A DNA stretch of 64,000 bases, taken from NCBI RefSeq assembly GCF_001530125.1, contig NZ_LDUG01000007.1, positions 16,745 through 80,744 on the forward strand, in the 5' to 3' direction. Both the position numbers and the translations under genes were made by a program. The notes under the pieces are model-generated. The model did not search any database. It was given only the letters and a program-made list of their open reading frames with translations, and had not been told where the DNA came from. Origin of the DNA: Thiobacillus denitrificans (GTDB lineage Bacteria; Pseudomonadota; Gammaproteobacteria; Burkholderiales; Thiobacillaceae). Positions 23,417 through 33,833 of the stretch are shown here, piece after piece (position 1 is the first letter of the stretch; every line of letters begins with the position of its first letter).

Positions 23417-23874
23417 TGCGGCGTTTCTGGGACGGCCTCGCCGGGACGATGCTGGTGCTGTGGATCGGCGGCATCTGGGCGATCGGCTATGTCGCCGCGC
23501 CCGTGCTGTTTGCCAGCCTGGGCGACAAGCAGCTGGCCGGGATGCTGGCCGGCAAGTTGTTCGAGGTGATGGCGTGGATTGGCATTGCTGCGGCGATCTA
23601 TCTGCTGATTTATCGCATCGCGCGTGACGGTAGCGCTGCGCTGAAAACGCTGTTTTTCTGGGCAGTGGTGGTCATGCTGGCCCTGATCCTGATCGGCCTC
23701 TTTGGCATCCAACCCATCATGCAGAGCCTGAAGGATCAGGCCATGCCGCACGCGGTGATGCAAAGCGTGTTTGCCGACCGCTTCCGCCACTGGCACGGCG
23801 TTTCGAGCATTCTCTACCTGATCCAGAGCGCGCTGGGCTTGTTGCTGGTCTGGCGTTCGGGATTGGCGCGATAA
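23416..23874 (+). CDS. DUF4149 family membrane protein
   Basis: 152 residues with four predicted membrane segments (GTMLVLWIGGIWAIGYVAAP; VMAWIGIAAAIYLLIY; LFFWAVVVMLALILIGLFG; SSILYLIQSALGLLLVW) and a conserved FADRFRHWHGVSS stretch, as in DUF4149/TMEM205-like proteins. Function unknown. Its ATG overlaps the greA TAA (TAATG), so it is coupled to greA. Convergent with yhbY. Confidence 0.85.
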   Translation: MRRFWDGLAGTMLVLWIGGIWAIGYVAAPVLFASLGDKQLAGMLAGKLFEVMAWIGIAAAIYLLIYRIARDGSAALKTLFFWAVVVMLALILIGLFGIQPIMQSLKDQAMPHAVMQSVFADRFRHWHGVSSILYLIQSALGLLLVWRSGLAR

Positions 23875-23891
23875 GCCCCGTCAGACGACAT

Positions 23892-24188
23892 TCAGCCCGG
23901 CAGGACGATGACGGGCTTGGCGGCAGTGCGATAAATCACCAATACCTTGCCGATTTGCTGCACCGACGCTGCGCCGGTGGCAGTGCAGATTTCATCCAGC
24001 CAGGCGCTGCGCGTGTCCGGCTCGTTGCTGGCGGCCTTGACCTTGATCAGTTCGTGCGCGCTCAGCGCCTGGTCGATCTCCTTCAACACGGCAGCCGTCA
24101 ACCCCTGGTTGCCGATCATGACCACCGGCTGGCGCGTGTGGGCCAGCCCTTTCAAGTATTGCCGTTGTGCGGGCGTGAGTGATTTCAT
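23892..24188 (-). CDS. yhbY: CRS1/YhbY-type RNA-binding protein
   Basis: 98-residue single CRM-domain protein that associates with pre-50S ribosomal particles. The hallmark IGNQGLT loop is at about residues 25-31, preceded by LTPAQRQYLKGLAH and followed by LIKVKA. It is divergent from rlmE, with only 44 bases between the start codons, so the two promoters must overlap. The same gene pair is adjacent in E. coli. Confidence 0.95.
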   Translation of the reverse strand: MKSLTPAQRQYLKGLAHTRQPVVMIGNQGLTAAVLKEIDQALSAHELIKVKAASNEPDTRSAWLDEICTATGAASVQQIGKVLVIYRTAAKPVIVLPG

Positions 24189-24232
24189 GCTTTTTCCTTA
24201 AATCTGAGCGCGGATTGTAGCTGAAAGACGAT

Positions 24233-24916
24233 ATGGCGCAGAAACCGAAGCGAACCAAATCGGGCAGTGCCTGGATGCACGAACACGTGACGGATCCCTA
24301 CGTCAAAAAAGCGCAGCAGGACGGCTATCGCTCGCGCGCCGCTTATAAGCTGCTGGAAATCGACAAGCGCGACCATCTGTTGCGCCCCGGCATGACGGTG
24401 GTAGATCTGGGCGCGGCCCCCGGCAGCTGGTGCCAGGTGGCGGTGGAGAAGATGAAGCGGCAGGGCAGGGTGCTGGCGATCGACCTGCTGCCAATGGCGC
24501 TCATCGCCGGCGTCGACAGCCTGGAAGGCGACTTTACCGAGCCGGCGGCGCTGGCCTGGCTGGAAGAAAAGTTGCAAAACGGACGGGTTGACCTTGTATT
24601 AAGTGACATGGCGCCCAATATCAGTGGAGTGATGCTGTCAGATCAGGCGCGACAGTATGAATTGTGTGAGTTGGCGCTCGAATTTTCTGTGAACTGGTTG
24701 AAACCAGACGGCGCTTTTCTCGTCAAAGTATTTCAAGGCGTCGGCTTTGAGGATTTTCGGGCGCAGATGCGGCAGGCATTCGAGCAGGTACAGATCCGCA
24801 AGCCCGATGCCTCGCGCGACCGCAGTGCCGAGGTTTATCTGCTGGGGCGTCACCCCGTTGCGACCAAGGCTGCGGCAGAGGAAACTGCCGTGACAAGCCG
24901 GCAAGAGTCGGATTAG
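24233..24916 (+). CDS. rlmE: 23S rRNA (uridine-2'-O-)-methyltransferase
   Basis: Methylates U2552 of 23S rRNA in the 50S subunit. 227 residues with the SAM-binding DLGAAPGSWCQVA, the LSDMAPNISG motif and FLVKVFQG; the N-terminus is the basic KRTKSGSAWMHEHVTDPYVKKAQ typical of RlmE/FtsJ. It precedes ftsH, as in E. coli. Confidence 0.97.
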   Translation: MAQKPKRTKSGSAWMHEHVTDPYVKKAQQDGYRSRAAYKLLEIDKRDHLLRPGMTVVDLGAAPGSWCQVAVEKMKRQGRVLAIDLLPMALIAGVDSLEGDFTEPAALAWLEEKLQNGRVDLVLSDMAPNISGVMLSDQARQYELCELALEFSVNWLKPDGAFLVKVFQGVGFEDFRAQMRQAFEQVQIRKPDASRDRSAEVYLLGRHPVATKAAAEETAVTSRQESD

Positions 24917-24989
24917 AATGAGTCTAAACGTGCTGCGCTGGGATTTAACGTGCTGCGCTTGAATTAAATATGCTGCACAAGGAGTAAGT
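24913..24989 (+). repeat. ftsH leader: palindrome plus three tandem 20-base repeats
   Basis: At 24913-24927 lies TTAGAATGAGTCTAA, close to the palindrome upstream of rubrerythrin. It overlaps a possible -10 TAGAAT (with GTGACA 18 bases upstream). Then come three imperfect 20-base units at 24927-24946, 24947-24966 and 24967-24986, sharing the core TGCTGCGC/TGCTGCAC; the third carries the ftsH Shine-Dalgarno AAGGAG. Promoter assignment is tentative; the repeats are seen directly. Confidence 0.65.
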
Positions 24990-26882
24990 GTGAACAATTT
25001 GTCTAAAAACATCGCTGTCTGGCTGATCATCGCCGTCGTCCTGATGACGGTCTTCAACCAGTTCGGCGCGCAGCGCACCGCGCAGACGCAGATGCCGTAC
25101 TCGCAGTTCATCGAAGAGGTGCGCCAGCAGCAGATCACCAAGGTGGTGATCGAGGGCAACGTGCTGAAGGGCGAGCGCAGCGATGGCCAGCGCTTCACCA
25201 GCTATGCGCCAAGCGATCCGTGGATGGTGTCCGACCTGCTGAAAAACAACGTCTCGATCGAAGCCAAGCCGGAAGAGCAGCCGTCGTTCCTGATGAGCCT
25301 GCTTATTTCCTGGTTCCCGATGCTGCTGCTGATCGGCGTCTGGATCTTCTTCATGCGCCAGATGCAGGGGGGCGGGAAGGGCGGTGCGTTCTCGTTCGGC
25401 AAGAGCCGGGCACGTCTGCTTGACGAAAATACCAACCCGGTGACCTTTGCCGATGTGGCGGGTTGTGACGAGGCCAAGGAAGACGTGGCCGAGTTGGTGG
25501 ATTTCCTGCGAGATCCGACCCGATTCCAGAAACTGGGTGGCCATATACCGCGCGGCGTGCTGATGGTGGGTCCCCCGGGCACGGGTAAAACGCTGCTGGC
25601 GCGCTCGATTTCGGGCGAAGCCAAAGTGCCGTTCTTCAGCATCTCGGGTTCGGATTTCGTCGAAATGTTCGTCGGCGTGGGTGCCGCACGGGTGCGCGAC
25701 ATGTTCGAGCAGGCGAAGAAGAGTTCGCCCTGCATCATCTTCATCGACGAACTTGACGCGGTCGGCCGCCAGCGTGGTGCAGGCCTGGGCGGCGGCAACG
25801 ACGAACGCGAGCAGACCCTGAACCAGCTGCTGGTGGAAATGGACGGCTTCGAAGCGACCACTGGCGTCATCGTCATCGCGGCGACCAACCGTCCCGACGT
25901 GCTCGACCCAGCCCTGCTGCGGCCGGGCCGTTTTGATCGCCAGGTGTTCGTGGGCCTGCCCGACATTCGCGGCCGCGAGCAGATCCTGCTGGTGCACATG
26001 CGCAAGGTGCCGGTCGCCCCCGACGTGCGGGCCGATATCCTGGCGCGCGGCACCCCTGGCATGTCCGGCGCCGATCTTGCCAACCTGATCAACGAAGCAG
26101 CCCTGTTTGCCGCCCGTGGCAACAAGCGCCTGGTCGATATGGACGATTTCGAGAAGGCCAAGGACAAGATCCTGATGGGTGCCGAGCGCAAGTCCATGGT
26201 GATTACGCCCGAGGACAAGAAAAAAACCGCTTACCACGAGTCGGGCCATGCGGTGGTCGGCATGTCCCTGCCAGGGTGCGACCCGGTCCACAAGGTGACC
26301 GTGATCCCGCGTGGCAGAGCCTTGGGCGTGACCATGTCGTTGCCCACCATGGACCGTTTCAGCCTGTACAAGGATGAGATGCTGTCGCAGATCAGCATGC
26401 TGTTCGGCGGCCGGGTGGCCGAGGAAATTTTCGTTGGCAGTATCTCGACTGGCGCATCGAACGATTTCGAGCGTGCCACCAGCATCGCGCGCGACATGGT
26501 GACGCGCTACGGCATGTCAGAAGCCCTGGGGCCGATGGTGTATGGCGAAAACGAGGGCGAGGTGTTCCTGGGGCGTTCGGTGACCACGCACAAGAACATG
26601 AGCGAAGCCACCATGCAGAAGATCGACGCCGAAGTTCGCCGCATTCTGGACGAGCAATACGCGGTGGCAAAGAAAATCCTGACAGACAACCGTGACAAGG
26701 TCGAAGCAATGACTGCCGCGTTGCTGGAATTCGAAACTATCGATTCCGATCAGATCGGCGACATCATGGCGGGGCGTCCGGTGCGTCAGCCCAAGCCGCT
26801 CGCCACCCCGCAGCCTCCGGCAGGCGGCGATGACAAGCCGAGCGCACCGGCGCCGACCACCCAGCCTGTGCAGGAAGGCTGA
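24990..26882 (+). CDS. ftsH: ATP-dependent zinc metalloprotease FtsH
   Basis: Membrane AAA+ protease degrading damaged membrane proteins and selected cytoplasmic regulators. 630 residues: two N-terminal membrane segments flanking a periplasmic loop, AAA domain with GPPGTGKT (about 194-201), [11 protein letters not shown] and RPGRFDRQ, and protease domain with the zinc-binding HESGH (about 416-420). The C-terminus is Pro/Ala-rich. Start GTG 24990 with AAGGAG upstream. A terminator-like hairpin follows before folP. Confidence 0.98.
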   Translation: MNNLSKNIAVWLIIAVVLMTVFNQFGAQRTAQTQMPYSQFIEEVRQQQITKVVIEGNVLKGERSDGQRFTSYAPSDPWMVSDLLKNNVSIEAKPEEQPSFLMSLLISWFPMLLLIGVWIFFMRQMQGGGKGGAFSFGKSRARLLDENTNPVTFADVAGCDEAKEDVAELVDFLRDPTRFQKLGGHIPRGVLMVGPPGTGKTLLARSISGEAKVPFFSISGSDFVEMFVGVGAARVRDMFEQAKKSSPCIIFIDELDAVGRQRGAGLGGGNDEREQTLNQLLVEMDGFEATTGVIVIAATNRPDVLDPALLRPGRFDRQVFVGLPDIRGREQILLVHMRKVPVAPDVRADILARGTPGMSGADLANLINEAALFAARGNKRLVDMDDFEKAKDKILMGAERKSMVITPEDKKKTAYHESGHAVVGMSLPGCDPVHKVTVIPRGRALGVTMSLPTMDRFSLYKDEMLSQISMLFGGRVAEEIFVGSISTGASNDFERATSIARDMVTRYGMSEALGPMVYGENEGEVFLGRSVTTHKNMSEATMQKIDAEVRRILDEQYAVAKKILTDNRDKVEAMTAALLEFETIDSDQIGDIMAGRPVRQPKPLATPQPPAGGDDKPSAPAPTTQPVQEG

Positions 26883-26908
26883 ATGAGGATTCGGGTTCAC
26901 GCACTACA

Positions 26909-26936
26909 ATAGAGGGGCTTAGGCTCCTCTATTTTT
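26909..26936 (+). terminator. Terminator-like hairpin abutting the folP start codon
   Basis: ATAGAGGGGC (26909-26918) pairs with GCTCCTCTAT (26923-26932) with one mismatch and a 4-base loop; five T end at 26936, and the folP ATG follows at once. It could end ftsH transcripts, modulate read-through into folP, or both. A TACAAT at 26905-26910 might be a -10 for folP, but no -35 is evident. Confidence 0.7.
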
Positions 26937-27776
26937 ATGTCCTTTCTCCGCGCAGGTCCGCACTGCCTCTCCCTGGCAAGGCCCCTCATCATGGGCATCG
27001 TCAACGTCACGCCTGATTCATTTTCGGATGGGGGCCGTCTGGACGATGCGCAGGCGGCGATCCGACACGGTTTCAAGTTGCAGGAAGAAGGCGCCGATAT
27101 CCTTGACGTGGGTGGGGAATCCACTCGCCCTGGCGCGGCGGCTGTGCCTGCCGACGAGGAAATCCGCCGCGTGTTGCCGGTGATCGAGGCGCTTGCCGGT
27201 CGCGGCTGCGTGGTGTCGGTCGACACGATGAAGCCCGCGGTGATGCGGGCGGCGCTCGGTGCCGGCGCGGTCATGGTGAACGATGTGATGGCCTTGCGCG
27301 CCTCCGGCGCACTGGAAACGGTGGCAGCGTCCGATGCGGCGGTGTGCCTGATGCATATGCAGGGCGAGCCGCAGCGCATGCAGCAGGCGCCCTGTTACAC
27401 CGATGTGGTGGAAGATGTGAAGCGGTTTTTGCAGGAGCGCATTGCGGCCTGCGAAGCGGCAGGCATCAGCCGCGAGCGGCTGGTAATCGACCCGGGCTTT
27501 GGCTTCGGCAAGACGCTGGAACACAATCTGGCCTTGCTCCGCCACTTGAATCGCCTGGTTGAACTGGGGCTGCCGGTGCTGGCCGGCCTGTCGCGCAAGT
27601 TCATGCTGGGCACGCTGACCGGACGCGATGTCGGGGCGCGCGAATTCGCCGGGGTGGCGGCGCATCTGGCTGCCGTGGCGCGCGGCGCGCGGCTGCTCCG
27701 GGTACACAATGTAGCGGCCATGCGCGATGCGCTGGTCATCTGGAATGCAGTGGAGGAACAACAGGATGGGACGTAA
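26937..27776 (+). CDS. folP: Dihydropteroate synthase
   Basis: Joins p-aminobenzoate to dihydropterin pyrophosphate in folate synthesis; sulfonamide target. 279 residues with [15 protein letters not shown] (about 19-33), [19 protein letters not shown], and the C-terminal DPGFGFGKT and [12 protein letters not shown] 26937 gives the usual N-terminal lead, but it has no Shine-Dalgarno and sits right behind a hairpin with a T-run. Overlaps glmM by 11 bases. Confidence 0.97.
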   Translation: MSFLRAGPHCLSLARPLIMGIVNVTPDSFSDGGRLDDAQAAIRHGFKLQEEGADILDVGGESTRPGAAAVPADEEIRRVLPVIEALAGRGCVVSVDTMKPAVMRAALGAGAVMVNDVMALRASGALETVAASDAAVCLMHMQGEPQRMQQAPCYTDVVEDVKRFLQERIAACEAAGISRERLVIDPGFGFGKTLEHNLALLRHLNRLVELGLPVLAGLSRKFMLGTLTGRDVGAREFAGVAAHLAAVARGARLLRVHNVAAMRDALVIWNAVEEQQDGT

Positions 27777-29130
27777 ATATTTCGGTACCGACGGCGTGCG
27801 GGGCAGGGTGGGCGAGTCGCCGATCACCCCCGAATTTGTCATGCATCTGGGCTACGCCGCCGGACAGGTGCTGGTGGCCGACCGCGGCAGCCTGCCGCCG
27901 AACCAGCATCCGACCGTGCTGATCGGCAAGGACACCCGAATTTCCGGCTACATGCTGGAAGCCGCGCTGGAAGCTGGGCTCACCGCCGCCGGCGTGAACG
28001 TGCTGATGACCGGGCCGATGCCGACGCCGGCGGTGGCGTATCTGACGCGTGCCCTGCGCCTGCAGGCCGGGGTGGTGATCTCGGCCTCGCATAATCCGTT
28101 CGAGGACAACGGCATCAAATTTTTTTCGGCCAACGGCCAGAAACTGCCCGACAGCGTCGAGGAAGCCATCGAGGCGCGGCTGGACCACCCGATCGTGACG
28201 GTCAATGCGCGCCAGCTGGGACGCGCCCGCCGCATGGAGGACGCAGCGGCGCGTTATATCGAGTTTTGCAAGAGCACCTTCCCCAATCAGCTCGACTTGC
28301 GGGGGATGCGCATCGTGGTCGATTGCGCCAACGGCGCCACTTACCACATTGCCCCGCACGTGCTGCACGAACTGGGCGCCGAGGTGGTTGCCATTGGCAA
28401 CGAACCGAATGGCTTCAATATCAACGACGAATGCGGCGCAACCCATACCAAGACACTTTCCGATGCGGTGCGCTCGCATCGCGCGGATCTTGGGATTTCG
28501 CTTGATGGCGACGGCGACCGCCTGATGATGGCCGACGCCCATGGACGGATTTACGACGGCGACCAGCTGGTTTATGTCATCGCACGTCACCGAATCCAGA
28601 CCGGCTACATGAAGGGCGGGGTGGTCGGCACCCTGATGACCAATCTCGGCATGGAGCACGCGCTCGGCCGTATTCATGTCCCGTTCGAGCGCGCCAAGGT
28701 GGGCGACCGCTATGTGCTGGAGCGTCTCCATGCCAACGGCTGGACCCTCGGCGGCGAGACCTCCGGACATATTCTGTGCCTGGACAAGCACACCACCGGA
28801 GACGGGATTGTCTCAGCGCTGCAGGTGCTGCGCGCGGTCCGGGAGAGCGGTGAAACCCTGGATGAAATGACCGCCGATCTGGCCATTTACCCCCAGGTCA
28901 TGATCAATGTCCAGGTGGCAAAAGGCTTCAAGGTGGACTCAACGCCGGCAGTCAGTGCGTCGGTGGCGGAAGCCGAGGCGACCTTGAACGGCAACGGGCG
29001 GGTTGTCCTGCGTGCGTCCGGCACTGAGCCGTTGATTCGCGTGATGGTGGAGGGGCGCGATGTTGATCAGGTCCGACACACAGCTGAAACAATCGCCTCT
29101 GTTGTAAAGATTGCAGCCGCGGCCGGATGA
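27766..29130 (+). CDS. glmM: Phosphoglucosamine mutase
   Basis: Interconverts glucosamine-6-phosphate and glucosamine-1-phosphate for UDP-GlcNAc and peptidoglycan. 454 residues. The phosphoserine is Ser108 in [13 protein letters not shown]; the metal-binding loop is LDGDGDR; the sugar-binding GGETSGH and the phosphate-binding [12 protein letters not shown] are present. ATG 27766, with GAGG upstream, is chosen since [13 protein letters not shown] is the standard N-terminus. Confidence 0.98.
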   Translation: MGRKYFGTDGVRGRVGESPITPEFVMHLGYAAGQVLVADRGSLPPNQHPTVLIGKDTRISGYMLEAALEAGLTAAGVNVLMTGPMPTPAVAYLTRALRLQAGVVISASHNPFEDNGIKFFSANGQKLPDSVEEAIEARLDHPIVTVNARQLGRARRMEDAAARYIEFCKSTFPNQLDLRGMRIVVDCANGATYHIAPHVLHELGAEVVAIGNEPNGFNINDECGATHTKTLSDAVRSHRADLGISLDGDGDRLMMADAHGRIYDGDQLVYVIARHRIQTGYMKGGVVGTLMTNLGMEHALGRIHVPFERAKVGDRYVLERLHANGWTLGGETSGHILCLDKHTTGDGIVSALQVLRAVRESGETLDEMTADLAIYPQVMINVQVAKGFKVDSTPAVSASVAEAEATLNGNGRVVLRASGTEPLIRVMVEGRDVDQVRHTAETIASVVKIAAAAG

Positions 29131-29222
29131 TTTCCCGTCCTGAAATATTTCTGTAATATTCGCCCGTTAGTATGGCGACGTCGCCCATGCGGCAACGTCA
29201 ACTACTACCGGAGATATTTCAA
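29131..29222 (+). promoter_or_regulatory. Upstream region of pstS, possible Pho-type control
   Basis: An AT-rich patch (AAATATTTCTGTAATATTCG, around 29142-29161) lies about 60 bases before pstS. CTGTAAT resembles one half of a Pho box (CTGTCAT), but a second half at the expected 11-base spacing is poor. I can support only a weak candidate. Confidence 0.25.
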
Positions 29223-30242
29223 ATGCGTACACTCAACAAACTCGCTCAAGGTACCCTGGCTGCGGCCATGGGACTGGCTTTCTCGATCAGCGCGCTGGCC
29301 GCGGACATCACGGGCGCGGGTGCAACCTTCCCTTACGCGGTTTACACTAAGTGGGCCGAAGCCTATCAGGTTGCCACCGGCAACAAGGTCAACTACCAGG
29401 GGATCGGTTCATCGGGCGGCGTCAAGCAAATCAAGGCCAAGACTGTCGATTTTGGCGGTACGGATGCACCGGTCAAGGAGGCCGACCTGGGTGCGGCAGG
29501 CTTGGTTCAGGTGCCGACCGTGATGGGCGGCGTGACCATCGTCATGAACGTTCCCGGTATTGAATCCGGCAAGCTGAAGCTGGACGGCGACACTGCCGCC
29601 AACATCTTCCGCGGCGCCATCACCAAGTGGAACGATCCCGCCATCGCCAAGCTGAATCCCGGCGTCACGCTGCCGGACCTGGCCATCACGGTGTCGCATC
29701 GTTCCGACGGTTCGGGCACCACCTATGCGTTTAGCAACTACCTGGCCAAGCAGTCGCTGGCTTTCAAGCGTGACGTTGGCGCCGGCAACACAGTGAACTG
29801 GCCTTCGAACGCGGTGGGCGGCAAGGGCAACCCGGGTGTCGCGGCCAACGTGCAGAAGATCAAGGGTACGATCGGCTATGTGGATATCGCCGATGCGATG
29901 AAGAACAACATGAGCTTCGTGGCGCTGAAGAACCGTGCCGGCAACTATATCGTGCCGAGCCAGGATTCGGTTGCCGACGCGGCTGCCGGTGCCGACTTCA
30001 AGGTCAAGGGCATGGCGCCTGACCTGCTGGACCAGTCGCACAAGAACGCCTGGCCCATCACCAGCGCCACCTACATGCTGGCGTATGAAAAGGGCAGCGA
30101 TGCCGCCAAGCAGAAAGGTATCGTAGACTTCTTTACCTGGTCCCTGAACAACGGTCAGAAAATGGCCGCCGATCTCGGCTTTGTGGCGCTGCCACCCAAT
30201 GTCGTGAAGATGGTCGAAGCAGAAATGAAGAAAATCAAGTAA
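29223..30242 (+). CDS. pstS: Phosphate ABC transporter substrate-binding protein PstS
   Basis: Periplasmic phosphate-binding protein. 339 residues with a signal peptide ending SISALA before ADITGAGATFPYAVY; phosphate-contacting segments GIGSSGGVKQI, DFGGTDAP and SHRSDGSGTTYAF are intact. Start ATG 29223 has GGAG upstream; an earlier ATG at 29172 is out of keeping with the signal peptide. A strong terminator separates it from pstC. Confidence 0.97.
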   Translation: MRTLNKLAQGTLAAAMGLAFSISALAADITGAGATFPYAVYTKWAEAYQVATGNKVNYQGIGSSGGVKQIKAKTVDFGGTDAPVKEADLGAAGLVQVPTVMGGVTIVMNVPGIESGKLKLDGDTAANIFRGAITKWNDPAIAKLNPGVTLPDLAITVSHRSDGSGTTYAFSNYLAKQSLAFKRDVGAGNTVNWPSNAVGGKGNPGVAANVQKIKGTIGYVDIADAMKNNMSFVALKNRAGNYIVPSQDSVADAAAGADFKVKGMAPDLLDQSHKNAWPITSATYMLAYEKGSDAAKQKGIVDFFTWSLNNGQKMAADLGFVALPPNVVKMVEAEMKKIK

Positions 30243-30263
30243 GCATCTGTTAACTTGATGGAT

Positions 30264-30293
30264 GCCGGAGGCGGCTTGCCGCCTCCGGCTTTT
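30264..30293 (+). terminator. Terminator between pstS and pstC
   Basis: Perfect 12-base complementary arms GCCGGAGGCGGC (30264-30275) and GCCGCCTCCGGC (30278-30289), effectively an 11-bp stem with a CTTG loop, followed by four T. Its place after pstS would keep PstS in excess over the membrane parts. Confidence 0.88.
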
Positions 30294-30364
30294 CTACGAA
30301 AACACCTGCCTGTTCCAGCGGGTGCTTCCGCAGATAATAGACGAACCGATAGGCACCCCCCACC

Positions 30365-31342
30365 GTGAGTGAGCCCAGCGTAACCGCCGGAATCGATCTG
30401 CATGCCAGGCAGGTCAGGAAATTCCGCTTGCAGGACCTGCTTTTCCATCGCACTACCCAGTTGTTTGCGTTTGTCGTGCTGGCGGCGCTGGTGGGGATTC
30501 TGGTGTCGCTCACCATCGAGGCCTGGCCCAGCCTCAAGGAATTCGGCCCGGCTTTCCTGTGGACCAACATCTGGAGTGTGCCGGATGACAAATTCGGGGC
30601 ACTGGCCGCGATCTATGGCACGGTGGTGACATCCGTGCTGGCGCTGCTGATTGCGGTGCCGATCAGCTTCGGCATCGCCCTGTTCCTGACCGAAACCTGC
30701 CCGGTGTGGTTGCGTCGCCCCTTGGGCACCGCGATTGAATTGCTGGCAGGGATCCCCTCCATTGTCTACGGCATCTGGGGCCTGTTCGTTTTCGTCCCCT
30801 TGTTTGCTGAATATATACAACCCCACCTGCAGGATCTGCTGGGTCATGTGCCGGTAATCGGCGGCTGGTTCTCCGGTCCGCCCATCGGGGTGGGCATTTT
30901 CGCCGCCAGTATCGTGCTGTCGCTGATGGTGATTCCCTTTATCGCCTCGGTGATGCGCGATGTGTTCGAGACGGTGCCGGACGTACTGAGGGAGTCGGCT
31001 TATGCTGTCGGCTGCACCACCTGGGAAGTCGTGCGCAACATTGTCTTGCCCTACACCCGCGTTGGCGTCATCGGCGGCATCATGCTGGGGCTGGGGCGCG
31101 CGCTGGGCGAAACCATGGCGGTGACTTTTGTCATCGGCAACGCCAACCGCATCAACGGCAGCCTGTTTGCGCCGGGCACCTCGATTGCCTCGACCCTGGC
31201 GAACGAATTTGGCGAGGCCGATCCCGGTCTGCATATCGCTTCCCTGTTCGAGTTGGGCCTTGTGCTGTTCATCCTCACCTTTATCGTGCTGGCGATTTCG
31301 CGCTGGTTGATCAGCCGCAGCATGGGATCCGAGGGCCTGTAA
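30365..31342 (+). CDS. pstC: Phosphate ABC transporter permease PstC
   Basis: Inner-membrane permease, 325 residues, with about six membrane segments and the permease-ATPase contact loop [17 protein letters not shown] followed by [19 protein letters not shown]. Start GTG 30365 after CCCCCACC, without a clear Shine-Dalgarno. Followed by pstA after 3 bases. Confidence 0.95.
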   Translation: MSEPSVTAGIDLHARQVRKFRLQDLLFHRTTQLFAFVVLAALVGILVSLTIEAWPSLKEFGPAFLWTNIWSVPDDKFGALAAIYGTVVTSVLALLIAVPISFGIALFLTETCPVWLRRPLGTAIELLAGIPSIVYGIWGLFVFVPLFAEYIQPHLQDLLGHVPVIGGWFSGPPIGVGIFAASIVLSLMVIPFIASVMRDVFETVPDVLRESAYAVGCTTWEVVRNIVLPYTRVGVIGGIMLGLGRALGETMAVTFVIGNANRINGSLFAPGTSIASTLANEFGEADPGLHIASLFELGLVLFILTFIVLAISRWLISRSMGSEGL

Positions 31343-31345
31343 ATC

Positions 31346-32191
31346 ATGATGAGTCTGTACACCCGCCGCGTCTGGATCAACCGCATCGGCATCGCTCTGT
31401 CGATGGTCGCGATGAGCCTGGGGCTGATCGGGTTGCTGTGGATTTTGTGGACGCTGTTTTCCAGGGGCTTTGCCGCGCTGAGCTGGGATTTGTTCACCCA
31501 GGACACGCCGGCGCCGGGGTCCGAAGGCGGCGGCCTGCGCAACGCCATCGTCGGCAGCGGCCTCATCCTGTTTTTTTCCATGCTGATCTCGACGCCGATC
31601 GGCATTCTGGCCGGCATCTATCTGGCCGAGTACGGGCGCATTTCCCGGTTTGCGTCGTTCACCCGCTTCATGACCGACATCATGCTGTCGGCTCCCTCCA
31701 TCGTCATCGGCCTGTTTGTGTATGCCTTGTTCGTAGCGACCACCGGCGGATTTTCAGGTTGGGCGGGGTCGCTGGCGCTGGCGCTGATCGCCATCCCGGT
31801 GGTGGTGCGCACCACTGAAAACATGCTGAAACTGGTACCCACCAGTCTGCGTGAAGCGGCCTTTGCGGTAGGTGCGCCACGCTGGCAGGTGTCGCTCAAA
31901 GTGACGCTGCGGGCAGTCAAGTCGGGCGTGGTGACCGGCGTATTGCTGGCGATGGCGCGCATCACCGGCGAGACCGCGCCGCTGCTGTTTACCGCGCTGA
32001 ACAACCAGTTCTTCAGCACCAATATGGCCGAACCGATGGGTAACCTGCCGGTGGTAATTTATCAGTTCGCACTGAGCCCGTATGACAACTGGGTCAATCT
32101 GGCCTGGGGTGGCGCATTGCTAATTGCCATCCTGGTGCTGGCGGTCAATATCGGTGTCCGCGTCATTTTCCGCAACAAAGTCAAACGTTAA
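31346..32191 (+). CDS. pstA: Phosphate ABC transporter permease PstA
   Basis: Second permease subunit, 281 residues, about six membrane segments. The ATPase-contact loop is SLREAAFAVGAPRWQVSLKV, and the TPIGILAGIYLAEYG segment is typical of PstA. Two ATG codons (31346 and 31349) open the frame; either could be used. It partners PstC and PstB. Confidence 0.95.
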   Translation: MMSLYTRRVWINRIGIALSMVAMSLGLIGLLWILWTLFSRGFAALSWDLFTQDTPAPGSEGGGLRNAIVGSGLILFFSMLISTPIGILAGIYLAEYGRISRFASFTRFMTDIMLSAPSIVIGLFVYALFVATTGGFSGWAGSLALALIAIPVVVRTTENMLKLVPTSLREAAFAVGAPRWQVSLKVTLRAVKSGVVTGVLLAMARITGETAPLLFTALNNQFFSTNMAEPMGNLPVVIYQFALSPYDNWVNLAWGGALLIAILVLAVNIGVRVIFRNKVKR

Positions 32192-32209
32192 TTTCTCCGG
32201 AGCTTCACG

Positions 32210-32992
32210 ATGCCCGATCAAGCCCTGCCCACCGGCGAAAATGCTGCCCTGCAGGTCCGCAACCTGGATTTTTTCTACGGCGATTTCAAAGCTCTCGTCA
32301 ATGTCAATATGGACATCGCCAACAAGAAGGTGACGGCCTTCATCGGGCCGTCCGGTTGTGGTAAATCCACTTTGCTGCGTGCCTTCAATCGCATGTACGA
32401 CTTGTATCCGGGGCAGCGTGCCGAAGGCCAGATCCTGTTCCACGACAAGAACCTGCTCGACAAGAGCCAGGACGTGAACCTGGTGCGCGCCAAGATCGGC
32501 ATGGTGTTCCAGAAGCCGACGCCATTTCCGATGACGATCTATGAAAACATTGCTTTCGGCGCGCGACTGTACGAGCCCATGTCGAAAAGTGCGATGGACG
32601 ATCGTGTTGAATGGGCGCTTAAGAAAGCTGCGCTGTGGGGCGAGGTGAAAGACAAGTTGCAACAGAACGGCCTGTCGCTTTCCGGTGGCCAGCAGCAGCG
32701 TCTGTGCATTGCGCGCGCGGTCGCGGTCAAGCCAGAAATTGTATTGCTGGATGAACCAACCTCGGCGCTGGATCCCCTCTCCACCGCCAAAATCGAAGAA
32801 CTCATCAACGAGTTGAAAAGCGAATACACCATTGCCATCGTCACCCACAACATGCAGCAGGCTGCGCGGATTTCCGACTTCACGGCGTTCATGTACCTGG
32901 GCGAACTCATCGAGTTCAACGAAACCGGCACTATCTTCATGCAGCCGGGCAAGAAGCAGACCGAAGACTACATTACCGGCCGATTCGGCTAA
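32210..32992 (+). CDS. pstB: Phosphate ABC transporter ATP-binding protein PstB
   Basis: ATPase of the Pst system, 260 residues. Walker [10 protein letters not shown], signature [14 protein letters not shown], Walker [13 protein letters not shown] and the switch His in VTHNMQQA are all intact; [12 protein letters not shown] is the PstB-type Q-loop region. CCGGAG lies upstream of ATG 32210. No phoU, phoB or phoR gene follows in this window. Confidence 0.98.
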   Translation: MPDQALPTGENAALQVRNLDFFYGDFKALVNVNMDIANKKVTAFIGPSGCGKSTLLRAFNRMYDLYPGQRAEGQILFHDKNLLDKSQDVNLVRAKIGMVFQKPTPFPMTIYENIAFGARLYEPMSKSAMDDRVEWALKKAALWGEVKDKLQQNGLSLSGGQQQRLCIARAVAVKPEIVLLDEPTSALDPLSTAKIEELINELKSEYTIAIVTHNMQQAARISDFTAFMYLGELIEFNETGTIFMQPGKKQTEDYITGRFG

Positions 32993-33076
32993 TCCCTCTG
33001 CGCGCGCAGCGGGTTCGGCGGTTGACCGGCGGGCGCGTTGCGCTTACCATCGCGCACTTTTGTTCGGCAGACTCCC

Positions 33077-33823
33077 ATGCGCAAGAAGCTCGTAGCCGGT
33101 AACTGGAAAATGCACGGCAGCCTGGCGGAAAACGCCGCGTTGCTGGCCGCACTCAAACCCGCCCTGTCCGGTATCGAGGCCGTGGTGTGCGTGCCTTTTC
33201 CGTATCTGGCGCAGGCGCAGGCCGAACTCGCCGGTTCGTCGATTGCCTGGGGTGCGCAAAACGTATCCGAGCAGGCCAAAGGTGCTTTCACCGGCGAAGT
33301 GTCGGCCTCCATGCTGCTCGATTTCGGCTGCACCTATGTGATTGTTGGTCATTCCGAGCGGCGCAGTCTGTACGGCGAATCCGACGCGCTGGTGGCGAGC
33401 AAATACGTGGCCGCGCAGGCAGCGGGCTTGACGCCTATTCTGTGCGTGGGTGAATCGCTGGCCGAGCGCGAGTCGGGCGTGACCGAAGCTGTCGTCGCGC
33501 GTCAGCTCGATGCCGTGATCAACGCCGCCGGCGTGGCGTCGCTGGCCAAGGCGGTGGTGGCATATGAGCCGGTGTGGGCAATCGGTACCGGCAAAACGGC
33601 TTCACCGGAGCAGGCACAGGCGGTACACGCCTTCATACGCGGCAAGATCGCCGCACTCGATGCGGGCGTGGCAGACCAGCTGGTGATCCAGTATGGGGGT
33701 AGCGTAAAAGCCGCGAATGCGGCAGAATTGATGGTTCAGCCGGATATCGATGGCGGCCTGATTGGCGGCGCTTCTCTGGTCGCTGACGAGTTCATCGCGA
33801 TTTGCCGCGCGGCAGCCAAGTAA
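33077..33823 (+). CDS. tpiA: Triosephosphate isomerase
   Basis: Interconverts dihydroxyacetone phosphate and glyceraldehyde-3-phosphate in glycolysis, gluconeogenesis and the Calvin cycle. 248 residues. The substrate Lys is in AGNWKMHGS, the catalytic His in VIVGHSERR, the catalytic Glu in [12 protein letters not shown], and the phosphate loop in [10 protein letters not shown] start at ATG 33077, since the frame upstream has no homologous character. Confidence 0.97.
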   Translation: MRKKLVAGNWKMHGSLAENAALLAALKPALSGIEAVVCVPFPYLAQAQAELAGSSIAWGAQNVSEQAKGAFTGEVSASMLLDFGCTYVIVGHSERRSLYGESDALVASKYVAAQAAGLTPILCVGESLAERESGVTEAVVARQLDAVINAAGVASLAKAVVAYEPVWAIGTGKTASPEQAQAVHAFIRGKIAALDAGVADQLVIQYGGSVKAANAAELMVQPDIDGGLIGGASLVADEFIAICRAAAK

Positions 33824-33833
33824 GAGTCAAAAT

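Noticed and set aside
29142..29161. Pho box before pstS as a firm regulatory site
   Set aside because: Only one half-site resembles the consensus; kept only as a low-confidence regulatory region.
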